64,000 nt of DNA from Anisakis pegreffii (lineage: Eukaryota; Nematoda; Chromadorea; Rhabditida; Anisakidae): assembly GCA_035041965.1 (NCBI GenBank), contig JAPYMA010000662.1, positions 1 to 64,000 on the forward strand. The letters run 5' to 3'. The notes under the pieces are model-generated. The model saw only the letters and a program-made list of their open reading frames with translations, searched no databases and was not told the DNA's origin. Made by a program: the position numbers and the translations under genes. Below, one piece after another: positions 10,768-23,018 of this stretch (the stretch's first letter is position 1; every line of letters starts with the position of its first letter).

Positions 10768-13700
10768 TCATTTCTTGGTGGAATATGACAATGAGCTAAG
10801 AAGAGCCGATGAAAGAAATTTTGCTATGAACAATAAAGGAAATAAGAGACATGGGACGGTCCTAAAAACAATAAAAATGATGAAACTTTTAGGTGATCCG
10901 ATCGTCATATGCTCCTGTTGTGCACTGCCTGCTAACTTGCAGCATATCCACTCATTGAAAATATCACTGAATTCATGTCGAAAGTTCGTATTTAAGAAAC
11001 CGTACAGAAACGGGTTCACACAAATCGACAGTATCGATAACATTTTACATGGCTGGTCAAGGCGTTCGATTACGGCCGCACCACTACCTTCCTTTAACAA
11101 CTGTTTTTGAGCGAAAAGATAGTTATCGGGATTGATCGAATTATTTTCAAACAAGGAGCAGTGTTCACACAGGATTCCAACTTTTGCATTCTGATTAATC
11201 TTCTGAAAGACCCGGGATGTAATAAAACAAGGCATTTTATATAATTCCGGTAGCACACTCATCTTCAATTATACATCAATCATTCCCAGTCCATTCACAT
11301 TCAGTGAAATTTGTTGTTTACCATCCAAACGACAATAAATGGATAAATCATCGCGTAGTAACATGAAAAATCAGTGAACACAAAATTCGTAATTCCGTCG
11401 TTTATGATCACCGATGCTTTGTATTCCGTTTACGATCATTTTTGCTCCCGAGATTATTTCGACGTTTAGAAACGATCTCGGGACTCAATCCCGCTATCGG
11501 GATTGAAAGCTGGTCGAGGTTTTGCAGACATTGGTAACAAGTGATTTCAGTTGGAGCATAGAACATCTAGGACTTGCGTAATTACACAACTGAGTCCAAC
11601 AGTATAAGCATTTTTGGATTGATGAAGTGAACGAACTGATAAATGTATCCCTTCTCGAATCATTCAGAAGTTTTCATACTTTCGGAATGATTCACACTGC
11701 AATTGTTGTGTCATTGTATTCAAAAAGAACAATACAAGTGGAGGTAGAAACTCAAAAATTCACTTGGAGAAAAACTGTACGTATGTATACATCATAATAC
11801 TAGGGCATAAATTTAGCGCTAAAACTCGCACGTTATGCAAACCACTTAGATTGGATTTATGGTCGTTTGGTGGAATAAGGCTCAAGACTATTATCGGACT
11901 TCGGCCTAGACTAATGGTAAGCTTGAGATTCACGTCCAAGTTTATAAAGGAACGAAATCCACATGTGTTTTTCCCTGATAGAATTCACCCATACGATTTT
12001 TTACTCTGCTATAGTTTTTATCGTGGAACGTCTTAGCAACATTCGTTTTATTTGTTTCGTATCGAAATTAACTGTCGAAATTACGGATTTATACGTTACC
12101 GTTGCGAAGCTTTAAAAATTTGAATTCATTTAATCCTGTTCCTATTGTATTGAAATTTTTTGCTTCATTTTTTAAATTTTATTTGTTCCCCAACCGAACT
12201 GGAAACTTTGATCTCGTTTCCGCTAACCGTAAGACAACAAAGAAATTTTATAGCATCCCAGAGAAGCGTTTTTGATATGAAAAGTTGGAGTATATGAACA
12301 CGCATACTATGTTTATGAAGCGCATAAAAATAAAGTGAGAGAATAAACTCCTAAGGGCTCCGCAAAAAATTACCATGTAAAGAATGTGCAAGTCGAGTAG
12401 CATTGAAACTACCGTGAATGGTAACCATAAAACAGCATATGAAGCAGCCATCGCAACTAACAATGCCGTTGTTCGATTTCGGTTACGTACATTAGTTCGT
12501 TTAAGTGGTGCATTTCGAACCAACATTGTCTGAAGTTTGAATGACGATGAGATTAGCTGTGAAATGGAAAGATATCTCAATTTGAGAATCAAGTTAATAT
12601 TGCACTATTGTTCAGTGGATGCATAAATGATGGTACAAAATGGAATATTACTCTGAATGATTAGACTGACCCAAATTGAAGACCAATATTTCCTATCTGA
12701 AGGTAACTATAATTGGTTTCAAGGACTTTCATAAGCATATGATCAGATCTTACCTTTTCATAAGCAAATGAGTTTGACGAAATACCATTAGTGGTTTTAA
12801 TTGTTGCTGTTGGTGTTACTGTTTGATCGTGATTATCACTAGCAGAATGCTCCATTTTGTGTGAATTTTCATGCAAGAATTTCGTTAATTTAGCATTGAA
12901 GATTGAAAGTACAATTAATGGCACAACATATAAGAATAGTGCTTGCATCACTGACATGAACAACTGCAATATGGAATAAATGAGGATGAGATGAACATAT
13001 GAGATCAAAGATGGTTATTTTCAGTCACCATGGTGAATATTAATGCGTCAATCGCTAATCTTCTGTCAATGAGACTCTTTTTTTTCATTAGCACGTTGAA
13101 CACCAATTACTTTTTGGTGTAAATCATGAACGATAAATTCCACTGAAATTATATTTTAATGTTAGTAATCAATAGAAATTGTAGTTAATTCTTTTTATTA
13201 GGGTCTGGACCAGTTGATTTTTTCAACCTGGGCTTGATTTTTCATAGCCGCAAGATATTTCGTACTGCAGTGCAGTACCAACGAACTCATGGTTCTTGAA
13301 CTTGTCCGAACGATTCAAGGTTTAATCCTCAACCTTGCCCTAAACATTGAACTTCGATCTTCCTAATTGTAAGATATTGCTTTCACTCGCACAGCACTGT
13401 ATATAACGAAATATCAGTGGTCCGGTGTCGTAAAGGAAGTGGATTTCGAAAAATTACAGGTAGCTTGGTGAGGACAAGTGAACCGTAATTTTGCATAAGT
13501 GATTTTCATGCCATTGCATTACATGTTATCCTTCGCCCTATCGAAAACTGCCATTCCTCTCCGTTTAACAATCTGCGTAATCGCCGTAAGTTCTTTCCAC
13601 TAGTGTACCTAACGTTGGAAATTCCTGTATGACTAATAATTACACTGCACAAATGGATTACAGAACTGATTCTGCATGAGACTGATTCGTCGTCTTGCTC

Positions 13701-16214
13701 AAGTTTTTATTGTCCAGTATCAATGTTGCTGTTTCACCACCTAAAATTACTATAGTCGAGGTTGTCCTATACTACACTCGTTACGGGTAAAGTACAGTTT
13801 AATAATCAAAGTAGAGGTAAAGTATGGGTATATTATATCTGAAGAGATCTGTGTGATGTAAAGTATAGGTAACGCATAGTTTGGAAATTTAGGCTGACAA
13901 CACTGTTCGGTATTCTTTGGCAGACAGACGTAATAATCTGAACACAGTGAATGTACCTGAACTTTTTGTGCATCATTTTCACGTTTTGCTATTTCATTGG
14001 CGTCTTCAACTCTCTTCCGCTGAGCTGGTGCTAAGCGGCACTGTCTCCAGCCATAACTAGTGAGCTTTGTAGCATTACCAGATGTCAAAATTGTCACGTC
14101 CTAGAATGAACAGAGATGAGAGCTGATGTGTTTCTATTTCAATAATAATACGAAAGTTAACTGAAAAGCTTAAATCCACTGCATTGTCATATTACCTTAA
14201 AAACATAGAGCATTGTCGTATCATAGTAGACAAGTAATGGGAAACTCAATAAAAATGATATGATCCATATTGCAATTGATGTACAAATTGCATGAATACA
14301 CTGACGTCGACGAACGTTGGCGCATATCCTTTTCACAGTATAATATCTGAAAACATTAACCAAACCTCTTATGAAGCAGTTATCATTTTTATCACTTTAT
14401 TCTAGCAAACAAATTTCCTTCAATCGATTTTTTTCTTTGAAATCCGATTTTTCTGAAGCATCTTCTCCCCGCATGTTAATAAGAACAAAAATTTGATGCA
14501 GAAACAATTCGCGAACTACGTTAAACATCAGACCTCCTCTCTTCAGGTACAAATGGCTCAATGTTCGCAAAAGTTGAAAAATCAATGTGCACGAATTTTT
14601 AGAATGGTTGGAATTGCATCTTCAAATGCGCTCTGTCGAAATTTCGCTCTTATCTTCCACTCAGAGTTTGAGGCTCATAATTTTGCAGTTCGAGAATAAA
14701 AATTCGAAGCATAGAATATTTCTCAATTCAAAATGTTTGAAATAATTTGAATCTACTTGAACCAATGTCAAATAAGTGCAAGACCTGCTACAAATTTGCT
14801 TTGTGATAAAATTGCATTCAATTTTCCCCAACTTTCTCATCAATTATAATGGCATTGTTCCTTTCGATCAGAATATAATTAGGTTCGGGTTGAGACTAGT
14901 TACTTAGCTCGTCTCAGATTAAGGCTTATCCTATGTTCTGAATAAGGCTTAACCTAAATTAGCTCAGGCTACGTCTCATCCAAAACTTAGGCTGGAGCTT
15001 ATCATGGGACCTAGGCTGAAGCTTTTTTCGAGATATGCTGAGATTTACCACAGGGCTTCTTAAGATTCACCTCAGGCTTACACTTAGCCTTCTTCCGGGA
15101 CTTATGCTAGCATTCATCGTGGAGTTAAGGCTGAGCCCTATATGGGACCGAGACTCGTCGTTGTCCAAGTTAAGGATTACACCTGGGTGTTTCAAATTGC
15201 CTTCACATATTTCTCTCGTTGCGAATTGAAATTTTGGGTTTTGGAAGAAATTCCACCACTCAGTTATTGTGAAATACAAATTTCAATTTCGAAGAGGAAA
15301 TAATTCGAAATTTCGAAAACCGAAAAATGGATATCCAACGTCGATTAAAACTTTCAAAATTCGGAATAATAATTTTAAACAATTCGAAAGTTTTGACAAA
15401 GCTTATTTTTAAAATTGAGTGATCGGGAATCAGTAGATTTGAGGAAGTAATGCGGTGACTGAAAGAGGAGCTGAAATTCATGGTTAATAAAGTTGGATAG
15501 TGTGGTCATTAAAATGAGTACGAATAAAGATGAACTCACCGATCGATAGCCATCACTGAGATTGTTAATGTAGAACAATAAATATTACTACCGGGTAATG
15601 CATTTGCAAACTTGCAAAAGAAACGCGAATAAAGGAATTCGAAGTCAATTGAGGGTAACCATAGAAAAGGTATATTGGTGAGTGCAAGCATCAGATTCGA
15701 TAACGCTAAATTTACAATTAGAACATTACGATTGGTGCGCATTTGTTGTTTTCGAATTACAGCCAATACCACCTGAATAGAAGACATCTTTTCTTCATTT
15801 TTCAGTTCAACTTTTTGCTTCAATCACATTGATTATTACAGTTATGAAAGTTTTAAAATGACAGAAAAGTAGTCAAATGATGTCATATCACTGTCTAAAC
15901 TTTTATGCCAGTTTTCTTATTTAAATGAATCTGAGATTGACGTTGGATGTCAAAGTATTCAGTCTTTCAAACCGATAAGGGGTCATATTTTTTACCGTGT
16001 TTATTCTCTGAAATTCATAATGGTTGTCAGTTCACTCATATTAAATTTTTGCGAATCTGTATTCGTTCGACAAAGATTGAATAATATGCATTCAACATAA
16101 AATATTAGCACTCACAACACCATTTCCAATCACCGCAAGTATTGAAATGACCATATAAATGGCTGTATAAATGATCTCCTCCCATTCATTATATCGCCTC
16201 AAAAGCGAATTCAT
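10768..16214 (-). CDS. Neuropeptide (NPY/F-like) receptor, rhodopsin-family GPCR, 8 exons
   Basis: Predicted seven-helix plasma-membrane receptor of about 523 residues. Exons on the minus strand, in transcription order: 16214-16116, 15772-15540, 14346-14196, 14100-13874, 13062-13029, 12963-12754, 12556-12374, 11202-10768. Phases join without a break. TM1 ends in IGNG (about residues 12-33), TM2 has NLALSNLML (about 48-70), and TM3 is followed by DRYY (residues 110-113, split by an intron). TM4 is about 128-150, TM5 248-275 and TM6 349-372 (contains LWLPF). TM7 ends in NPFLY at 442-446, followed by a tail of about 77 residues. The cysteine at the top of TM3 is present. These are hallmarks of neuropeptide Y/F and NPR-type receptors; the ligand cannot be told. 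Weak points are the 34-base exon, whose upstream donor GC|GTTACC is poor, an unusually long third extracellular loop, and the start, which could lie in an unseen upstream exon. The last intron carries hAT-derived sequence right up to its acceptor. Confidence 0.85.
11206..11345 (+). mobile_element. hAT-family fragment inside the last GPCR intron
   Basis: The segment CCCGGGATGTAATAAAACAAGGCATTTT, continuing to AAATTTGTTGTTTACC, parallels the inner part of the repeat at 6478-6600 and 28078-28180. It abuts the 3' splice site of the final GPCR exon (exon starts at 11202 on the minus strand). The outer terminal part is missing. Confidence 0.55.
14880..15200. repeat. Cluster of degenerate TTAGGC-like motifs
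   Basis: Many words such as AAGGCTTA, TTAGGCTGGAGC, CTAGGCTGAAGC and CAGGCTTACACTTAGCC occur in about 300 bases. They resemble diverged telomere repeats with CTTAAGC-type spacers. The cluster lies in the intron after the TM1-TM3 exon of the GPCR. Confidence 0.55.
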
Positions 16215-17059
16215 CGATAGAAAAAATTGCTGCGAATGAAAGTTTCATGAATGATTCATGTAGTAACAGTGTGGCAATAAAATCAAATTTTATCATAATA
16301 TTATTTGCAGCAATACATTTCGAATGAATTAGCATGTAAAATCCGTGTTCTGTTGCCACCAAAACACCTTTGGTATCTTCAAAAACAAACTACATTGGCG
16401 GAAATATCACGCCCCGTGGGCATGAGAAACATCGATTCATCCAACGCTGCATTTCAGTGAGGATGCAATGTCAACTTGTTAATTTTATATGGACACAATC
16501 CATTCTTTACGAATTTTATTGCAACTGAAATTCGATTTTCACACAACAAGAGAGGGCGTAAGATTTCTGAGGGCTCATCTAGCATCAGTCCCAATAAATC
16601 AAGAATCACTTCAAATAATTAATCATCCCAATACATTTCAGGAAAATCATACCTGTAAACAGTGATCATCAAATGGTGATCGATTCCATTCCATTGTGGA
16701 AACGAGAGTTTTATCAATTCCCCGAGGGCACTGCACATCAATATCATCGATATTCATAAACATGACCTTCAATCAATTTTCTTATTCAGGCATAATCAAC
16801 ACCATTTTGCACTATCCTTAATTATTCATATCATTCTTATTTAATCCCATACATTTATATACTATGACTATGCTCACTCATGCAAACAATCTTTCCCCAA
16901 AAAAGTATAAAGTAAAGCTACTGTTCCACCTTCCACTCTTTTATGAACGACGGCGAGAAATAGAAACTGAAATGAGTGACGATCATTATTCTTTATCGTT
17001 AACAACGATGGAGAACCGATAATTTTTTAAGATTTTAAGGGAGTTAGCGATAATATTAA

Positions 17060-17333
17060 AATTTTCAAATTATTTGCCTCTTGACAGTGAGGGCATCCGA
17101 ACGAAATTTTATGTCGGCCGGAATCCGACAGACATAAGATTCCATCATTCCGACAGTCGGAATTCCAACCGATTTTCGGAACTGTTCGGTTAGAATCCGA
17201 GCGAATTGAGATTTTGAATTTCTGACAGTCGGAATTCCAATCGACTTTCGAAATTTTTCGATCGGAATTCCAACGCCGGAATCTCAACCGGAATTGTCGG
17301 ATTTTTCCACCGATCGTCTGTCGAATGCCATCA
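17060..17333. repeat. TCGGAATTCC dispersed repeat, copy 1
   Basis: Repeated use of GTCGGAATTCCAACCGA and TTTTCGGAACTGTTCGG, ending in ATGCCATCAC. A second copy with the same word order and the same ATGCCATCAC ending lies at 63660-63815. Confidence 0.65.
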
Positions 17334-17619
17334 CCACCTCTTCAGTGATAAACATATCGAAACTTTTAAATCGTTCTTCGAAAAAAGATATCACATCTTT
17401 TAAGCCGCGTGTCGCTTCTTGAAGTTTTCAAAACGTTACGACAATCCCATTACAAACTTTCTACTTGGATTGTTCTGATATGAGTAGTTGGCGGCAAGAC
17501 GTAATGTGTAAGCTTAAACGTTTCATCCATATACTGCGCAGGTAAATCCGCTTTATGATACAACCGCTCGAGATTCAAGATTCAGAATGAGCCTCTCAAT
17601 CACTACGAACTGAGGATGA

Positions 17620-17890
17620 GTTTCAACCTATCAATAAGCTTTAACCTAGGGTCGGAATAGGCATAAGCCTGGGGTAAGGCGCAGCTTAAGCTCAACGCAA
17701 GACTTAGCTTGAGTCTAAACCTAAGCTTCAGATGACCTTTGCAGGAAGCTAAGGCCTATGATTGAGTTAAACCTCAGCCTAGGCCTAGGATGATTCTGAG
17801 CGTAAGTCTTTGCCTGAAGACAAGGTAAGTTTCCGTCTGAGTGGGTAAGCCACAAACTAAGTCCAATGGTAATCCTTCTCCTGAGCCGTA
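17620..17890. repeat. Cluster of degenerate TTAGGC-like motifs
   Basis: Words such as AACCTAGGGTC, GCATAAGCCTGGGG, CCTAAGCTTCAG, AGCTAAGGCC and CCTCAGCCTAGGCCTAGG show the same diverged CCTAAG/TTAGGC style as 14880-15200, 25865-26085 and 47440-47720. Confidence 0.5.
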
Positions 17891-19329
17891 GTAAATCTTC
17901 TGAGGTATTTCCGCTGCATAGTATCTTATATTGATGTAAAATATTTTTAATGCCTCTTTAAATCTACCGTTCTAGCTCTTTCTTCTCTATTGCTTATTAC
18001 CAACGTCGTCAATTTTTTTGTTGTTTCAATGTTTGTTGTTTCAGTTCTGACAAAGGCTATGAATATGGGAATCCCTGGGTACTCCTTCGCGAGGTCCGGA
18101 GATGGATTGATTTTGCTATGAACCCGGCAACTTAACCCAGCTCCCACTGGGTTCTGGGTCTCTTCCGTTTGATTTTGCCAGGGTATTTTTCTAATTGTTG
18201 TCCATTAAATGACAACGATAGAGGTGCTCCTTATCAGAGAACACAGCCTCCAACAAACTCCGCCATTTCCAAGGTCTATTTTTTGATTAGCCGCTTCTCG
18301 CCTGGTTAATGGGAGAATGAGATTCTTAAGTGATCCCACCACAATCTTTACCTAGTTTCGACTTTAGTGTACTTGGAAAACGGTTCGTTTTCTCATTACA
18401 TTTTTAACTGTTTAAGAAAATGTTTACTTTTTACATTACCCATCAAACCGTCTCAGAATTTGGTGATTTCAATTCGCAATATGATGATGGTCAGAATTTA
18501 TTGAAATTTATGAGTTCCAACGATAGAAAAACTCTGCGCAAGCAATAAAGCATGAATTTTTACAAACAGTGAACGTCGTTTTAGAATAAAAATAACATAA
18601 GTAGCTGAATGTTCTACAAGTACGATAATTCACACGCTTCATAGTAACAAGAAACTGGTGAGCTACCACGAAAAGTATTTAGGCGACAGTGTGCTTGAAT
18701 CTTAGCTTAATTTCAAACCTAATCATAGCTTTAAGTTTACGGTGAGTAAAGCCCATTAAATCGTGTAGTGAAGAACGAATGTTTGCTTGCATACCTGATA
18801 ATTATTTTCATCCTGATTCAGCATTTTCAGTCGTTTTCCATTTATTTCGAATGCATTAAAGTGACATTTGGTTGCTGATCACAATCTAATGAATCATTTT
18901 CGATTTTAATCTACAATTCGTAAACATTTCACTATACCAGCTGGCCATTTAGACGTTATTGGTATTACAAGATACGAACATACGCTAACTATTGCAGCGA
19001 ACGAACATGCAATATTTCATTATTAAGCATATCGATGAATCTTCAAAAAACTGAAGCAACCAATCGGTTTAAATAGCGAACCCAAATGAAAATACACTTA
19101 AAAGTATTTATGCTTTATATACTTCTACATATCACATTTGATAGTTAGGTGAAAGAGATGCATCTTATACGCGAACTGCGTTGTATAGAGAATGATCAGA
19201 ACAGAGGTGCTATAAATGTTTTGCATCAATTATACAATGCCAAGTTTTAGAGCCATAATCGCACCGAACAGCGTGTCATTCAAAAATTTGCTACGGTTAT
19301 GCCTTCAACAAGTGTTTTTCATGACAGAG

Positions 19330-19660
19330 AGCTAATAATAATTTAATAATAGTAATAATTAATTACAAATAATAATGATTAATAATTTAACAATAGTAAA
19401 TAATAACAATACTAATATTAATAACAAATAATAATAACTAATAACAATAATTATAATAATTAATAATACTGATAACTAATAATAATAAATAATAATGTAA
19501 TAATAAAAAATAATATAATAATGAATAACAATAAATAATAACAATAATGATAACATTAATAATGGTAATAATAATAGTTATTATTATTATCATTATTATT
19601 GTTATTATTATTATTGCTATTACTGTTATTATAGCAGTAATAACAGTAACAATTGCAACT
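19330..19660. repeat. AAT/ATT-rich simple repeat with terminal hairpin
   Basis: About 250 bases of irregular TAATAA/AATAAT switch to the complementary ATTATT strand near 19575. An inverted repeat then centres on 19637, with arms GTTACTGTTATTACTGC against GCTATTACTGTTATTA. The whole could fold into a long hairpin. Confidence 0.8.
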
Positions 19661-22600
19661 ATTCTTTTTCATTGATGGAAATATTGATTTTTTTGAGTGA
19701 TAAAATGATCATTGATAATAGTGGCTGTTGTCTTCAGATAAAATGCTTTGTTGATAGTGATGTGAGTAATTAAAATACCTTCATTCTGTTAATAAAATAA
19801 ATAATGTTTTCATCTCATGTCCCATTTTACAACAACACATGTTGACAGTGCTAATCAGTTCGTCTGGCAGTTAATTAGAATTCCTTCAAGATTACAAACC
19901 AGAGTCCCGTCCGCGCCTTCAATTCTGTCAATGCTTCCTCCGAGAGGTCGCGTCCACCAGTGGCTTTTTTCCATGAAAACGACAAGAAAGTTGTTTGAAG
20001 TGGAAGGCTGGAGAGACAGGGAATGTAACAAAATTTGGATGCTATGTGAAACAGAACTGAAGATAAGAGGAAAGTGAAGAGATGGTAGATACATTCAGGA
20101 GAGTGCTTACGAAGTTTGAAAACGATTATTTAACACGAAAAGACATGAAAGGTCAATTTATAACTCATAAAAACAACTGAAAACTTACCACGCCCTCAAA
20201 TTGTCCTGACCAGTTCTAGCAATACCACTCTAACTATCTGTCGAATTAAAAGTGTCAGATGATGACAACAGCGAATAAGCAGAGAACCTTGAAAACGCAT
20301 GGCTGCTTGATATGTCAGCAATAAGAATGAACTACACAGATCTGTTCTGTTTTCCGCATACATATTTCACCAATATAATGTAGGTATATACTGAGGACAG
20401 TTTGGTTTCGTTATCTCAAATGTTTGCTGTTCCAATTTCATAACAATTTAAATGTGTGGTAAATAGTGGAATGACCATTTAGAAAAACTATCTACTGGTC
20501 GCTTTATCTATAATGCATGCAGGCAGTTGAAACATTCGGAAAATTGATGTTTTTCACATCTGTGTTACTAAGGAATGAACTGATAGCGTATGCAATGAAT
20601 TATGAAGGATGAAATGGAATGCGATCTATCATCGTGCATTGCCATCACCATCCTCACACATCCACACCACATATCGCACATCATTGATTTATAATATCAG
20701 TTCGATTTTGAAGAAGCAGCATCGAGAATTGTTGTAATGCTCAACATATATATCAGCACATCCTCACTCTAATACCCGAACTTCATTTCGAACTGCCGTG
20801 AAATTCAACCATTTCGCACCTTTTATTTCTTGTACGAATGTAAAAATCGTTTCAAAACATTTTGCTCATTATAACTTTTAGATATTGGTACAATCATAAT
20901 TGTTGTTTTGTACTCATTCCATCATCAGCGTTATCAATAGCTTATTTTTAATGTCTATTAATTATTATTACTTCACGTATAGCTATATTAACATTCCGCT
21001 GAAACAAATACGTGCTCTTTTATGCAATACCCAAAATCTAACTAGTGAGAAAAAGTTCTTAATAAGAAGTTTGAGTAAGAGAAATAGCTTCACTGCTGGA
21101 GTAACTTACAATTACACTTTCGTTGGGCTTAACAAATGAACAACTGTGTAGAATAAATTCAATTGAAGTAAATCGAAAACTGGAATGTTTGATTTATTAA
21201 AAGAAAATAGTTCATTACATTCCACGGTTGATAAAACTGTTAAGAAGCACTCAACTAGTTAGCAGCCACTGCTTACGCGCTTGTTCACTTCGAAAGTTTT
21301 CTTTAGTCTGGCAAACAGCACTAATCTAAGCCTTTATACAACGCTATTTATTTATAATGTATATACATCAACGTCGGAAACTACTCGCTTATGATTCAGT
21401 GGATAAGTTAGTAAATGTACTACCCGAGATCAAAATCTAATCCAGTGCCCATCTCAGCATCAAAATGATTGATATTCAACAAAATTCCCATTTAAATGAT
21501 ACTATTCAACAGTTCATTATCGACTCGAGAATTTCAAGACCTGTGCAGAAATTCAATCGTATTTCAAGGTTAATTATGCTTTTATTCATTTTTGGAACTC
21601 ATCGACATCATTGACCAAACTGGATTCGAAATTTTACGTCCCCACAAACTAAATTACATTTCTGATTAAGTTTCAAAGCGAGTTATCGAAGGTTCTCAGC
21701 CTCGTCTCCACTAAATCGCAAACCCCTTTCATTAAAAAATCTTGACAGCATCAAAAAATATTTCTTAAATGTCAGTGAATAATAGTAAGTCGATTAACCA
21801 ATTCAGTAAAATATTGATTCGTTAGTAGAAATTAATTTCATATGATATTATTATGATAAGAATTTATTTGCCTAGGCTTGATGAAAGAGAAACTCGTCAT
21901 CATTCGCTGATTTCGCTACGTACCTTCTTTGCGTTCGGTGCACGGAGTGCATCCGTTTCTTCTGCATCAACTTACAGGTTTTAAAATACCTTTCATATAT
22001 GTACACATGCGTGCGATAGGGTGACAAATTTTCGTATGGACGAAATTAAACTCTGAAAACTGCAGAAAATATGCCTTTTGGTGTAGGAACAATTTATGTG
22101 AAATTCACTTCATAAAAAATTATTTAAAATGTCGTTGGGTCAAAATCCCTTCCACCTTAGGTACAATAATGAAAGTTTTGGAATTTACTTGGTTCCATCC
22201 TCCAAAATCGTGTACTTCTGATTGAAAACAATTCCTGCAAAATTTCATCAAAAAAATGGCGCGCCATCTGCGTTGTACATAAGATTGAAAAATCTGACCC
22301 AGCGGCCTTTCGAATAATTTATCTGAAGCGAAATTCCACAAAGATTGTTCCTAGATTAGAGGGAAGATCTTGAAAAGTTCTGGCTCAGAAAATCGCGCAA
22401 CAGAAAAAGGGTTGACTGAAAAATGACTAAAAACAAGTTGACCCAGGTGCCTTTAAAAAGCAATTTCTTGAAGTAAAATTTTGCCTGGGCCACGCGTAAC
22501 CCAAATGGCATATTTTTTAGGCTGAGAGTTCAGAGATTTCGATATTCGAAAAGATTATTCATCCTAATATCGTATTTCTTAGATTAGGAACCTAGGAGAA

Positions 22601-23018
22601 CGAAATTTTCATATCTTTTTTGAGGAGGGATCAATTTAGGAAGATGTGGGATCTAACCTTCTGAAATTCTCATGGTGAAAAGAGAACTACCGAACTTGTG
22701 AATAAGGCTAACGAAAGCTGGATATCCTTAGTTGAAAGTCATGTAATTTTGACTTATGATCACCACAATGTTGATCAAATTTCGCCCAAGTTTGGTAAAA
22801 AAAATGAGAAAGTCAGGAATGAATCAAAAATGTGTTTCGATGGAACTGCGGAAACAGAGGAAAATAATAACAGAGGAAAGTTGGAGGAAAATAATCGGAG
22901 TATGATCAGTTTTTTCAATAAAGTTTAGTAATCTGAAGGCGAAAAAGTGATACGTAAAGCTGTATATTTTGAGACAAATCGTTATCGTTTTGTCTATCGT
23001 ACTAATTATTATTTCCAG

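Larger units (their letters stand above)
16215..23018. other. Long intergenic region, no supported gene
   Basis: It contains a TCGGAATTCC repeat (17060-17333), a TTAGGC-like cluster (17620-17890), a (TAA)n-rich tract with a hairpin (19330-19660), and a loose pair of similar segments near 22260-22350 and 22436-22530 (GACCCAG..GCCTTT). A frame at 19817-20094 is open on both strands and has no recognisable product. The GPCR promoter and any 5' exon should be in the right flank of the receptor, but no motif stands out. Confidence 0.5.

Noticed and set aside
10706..11110. Plus-strand frame of 134 codons
   Set aside because: Antisense shadow of the GPCR exon that encodes TM7 and the tail.
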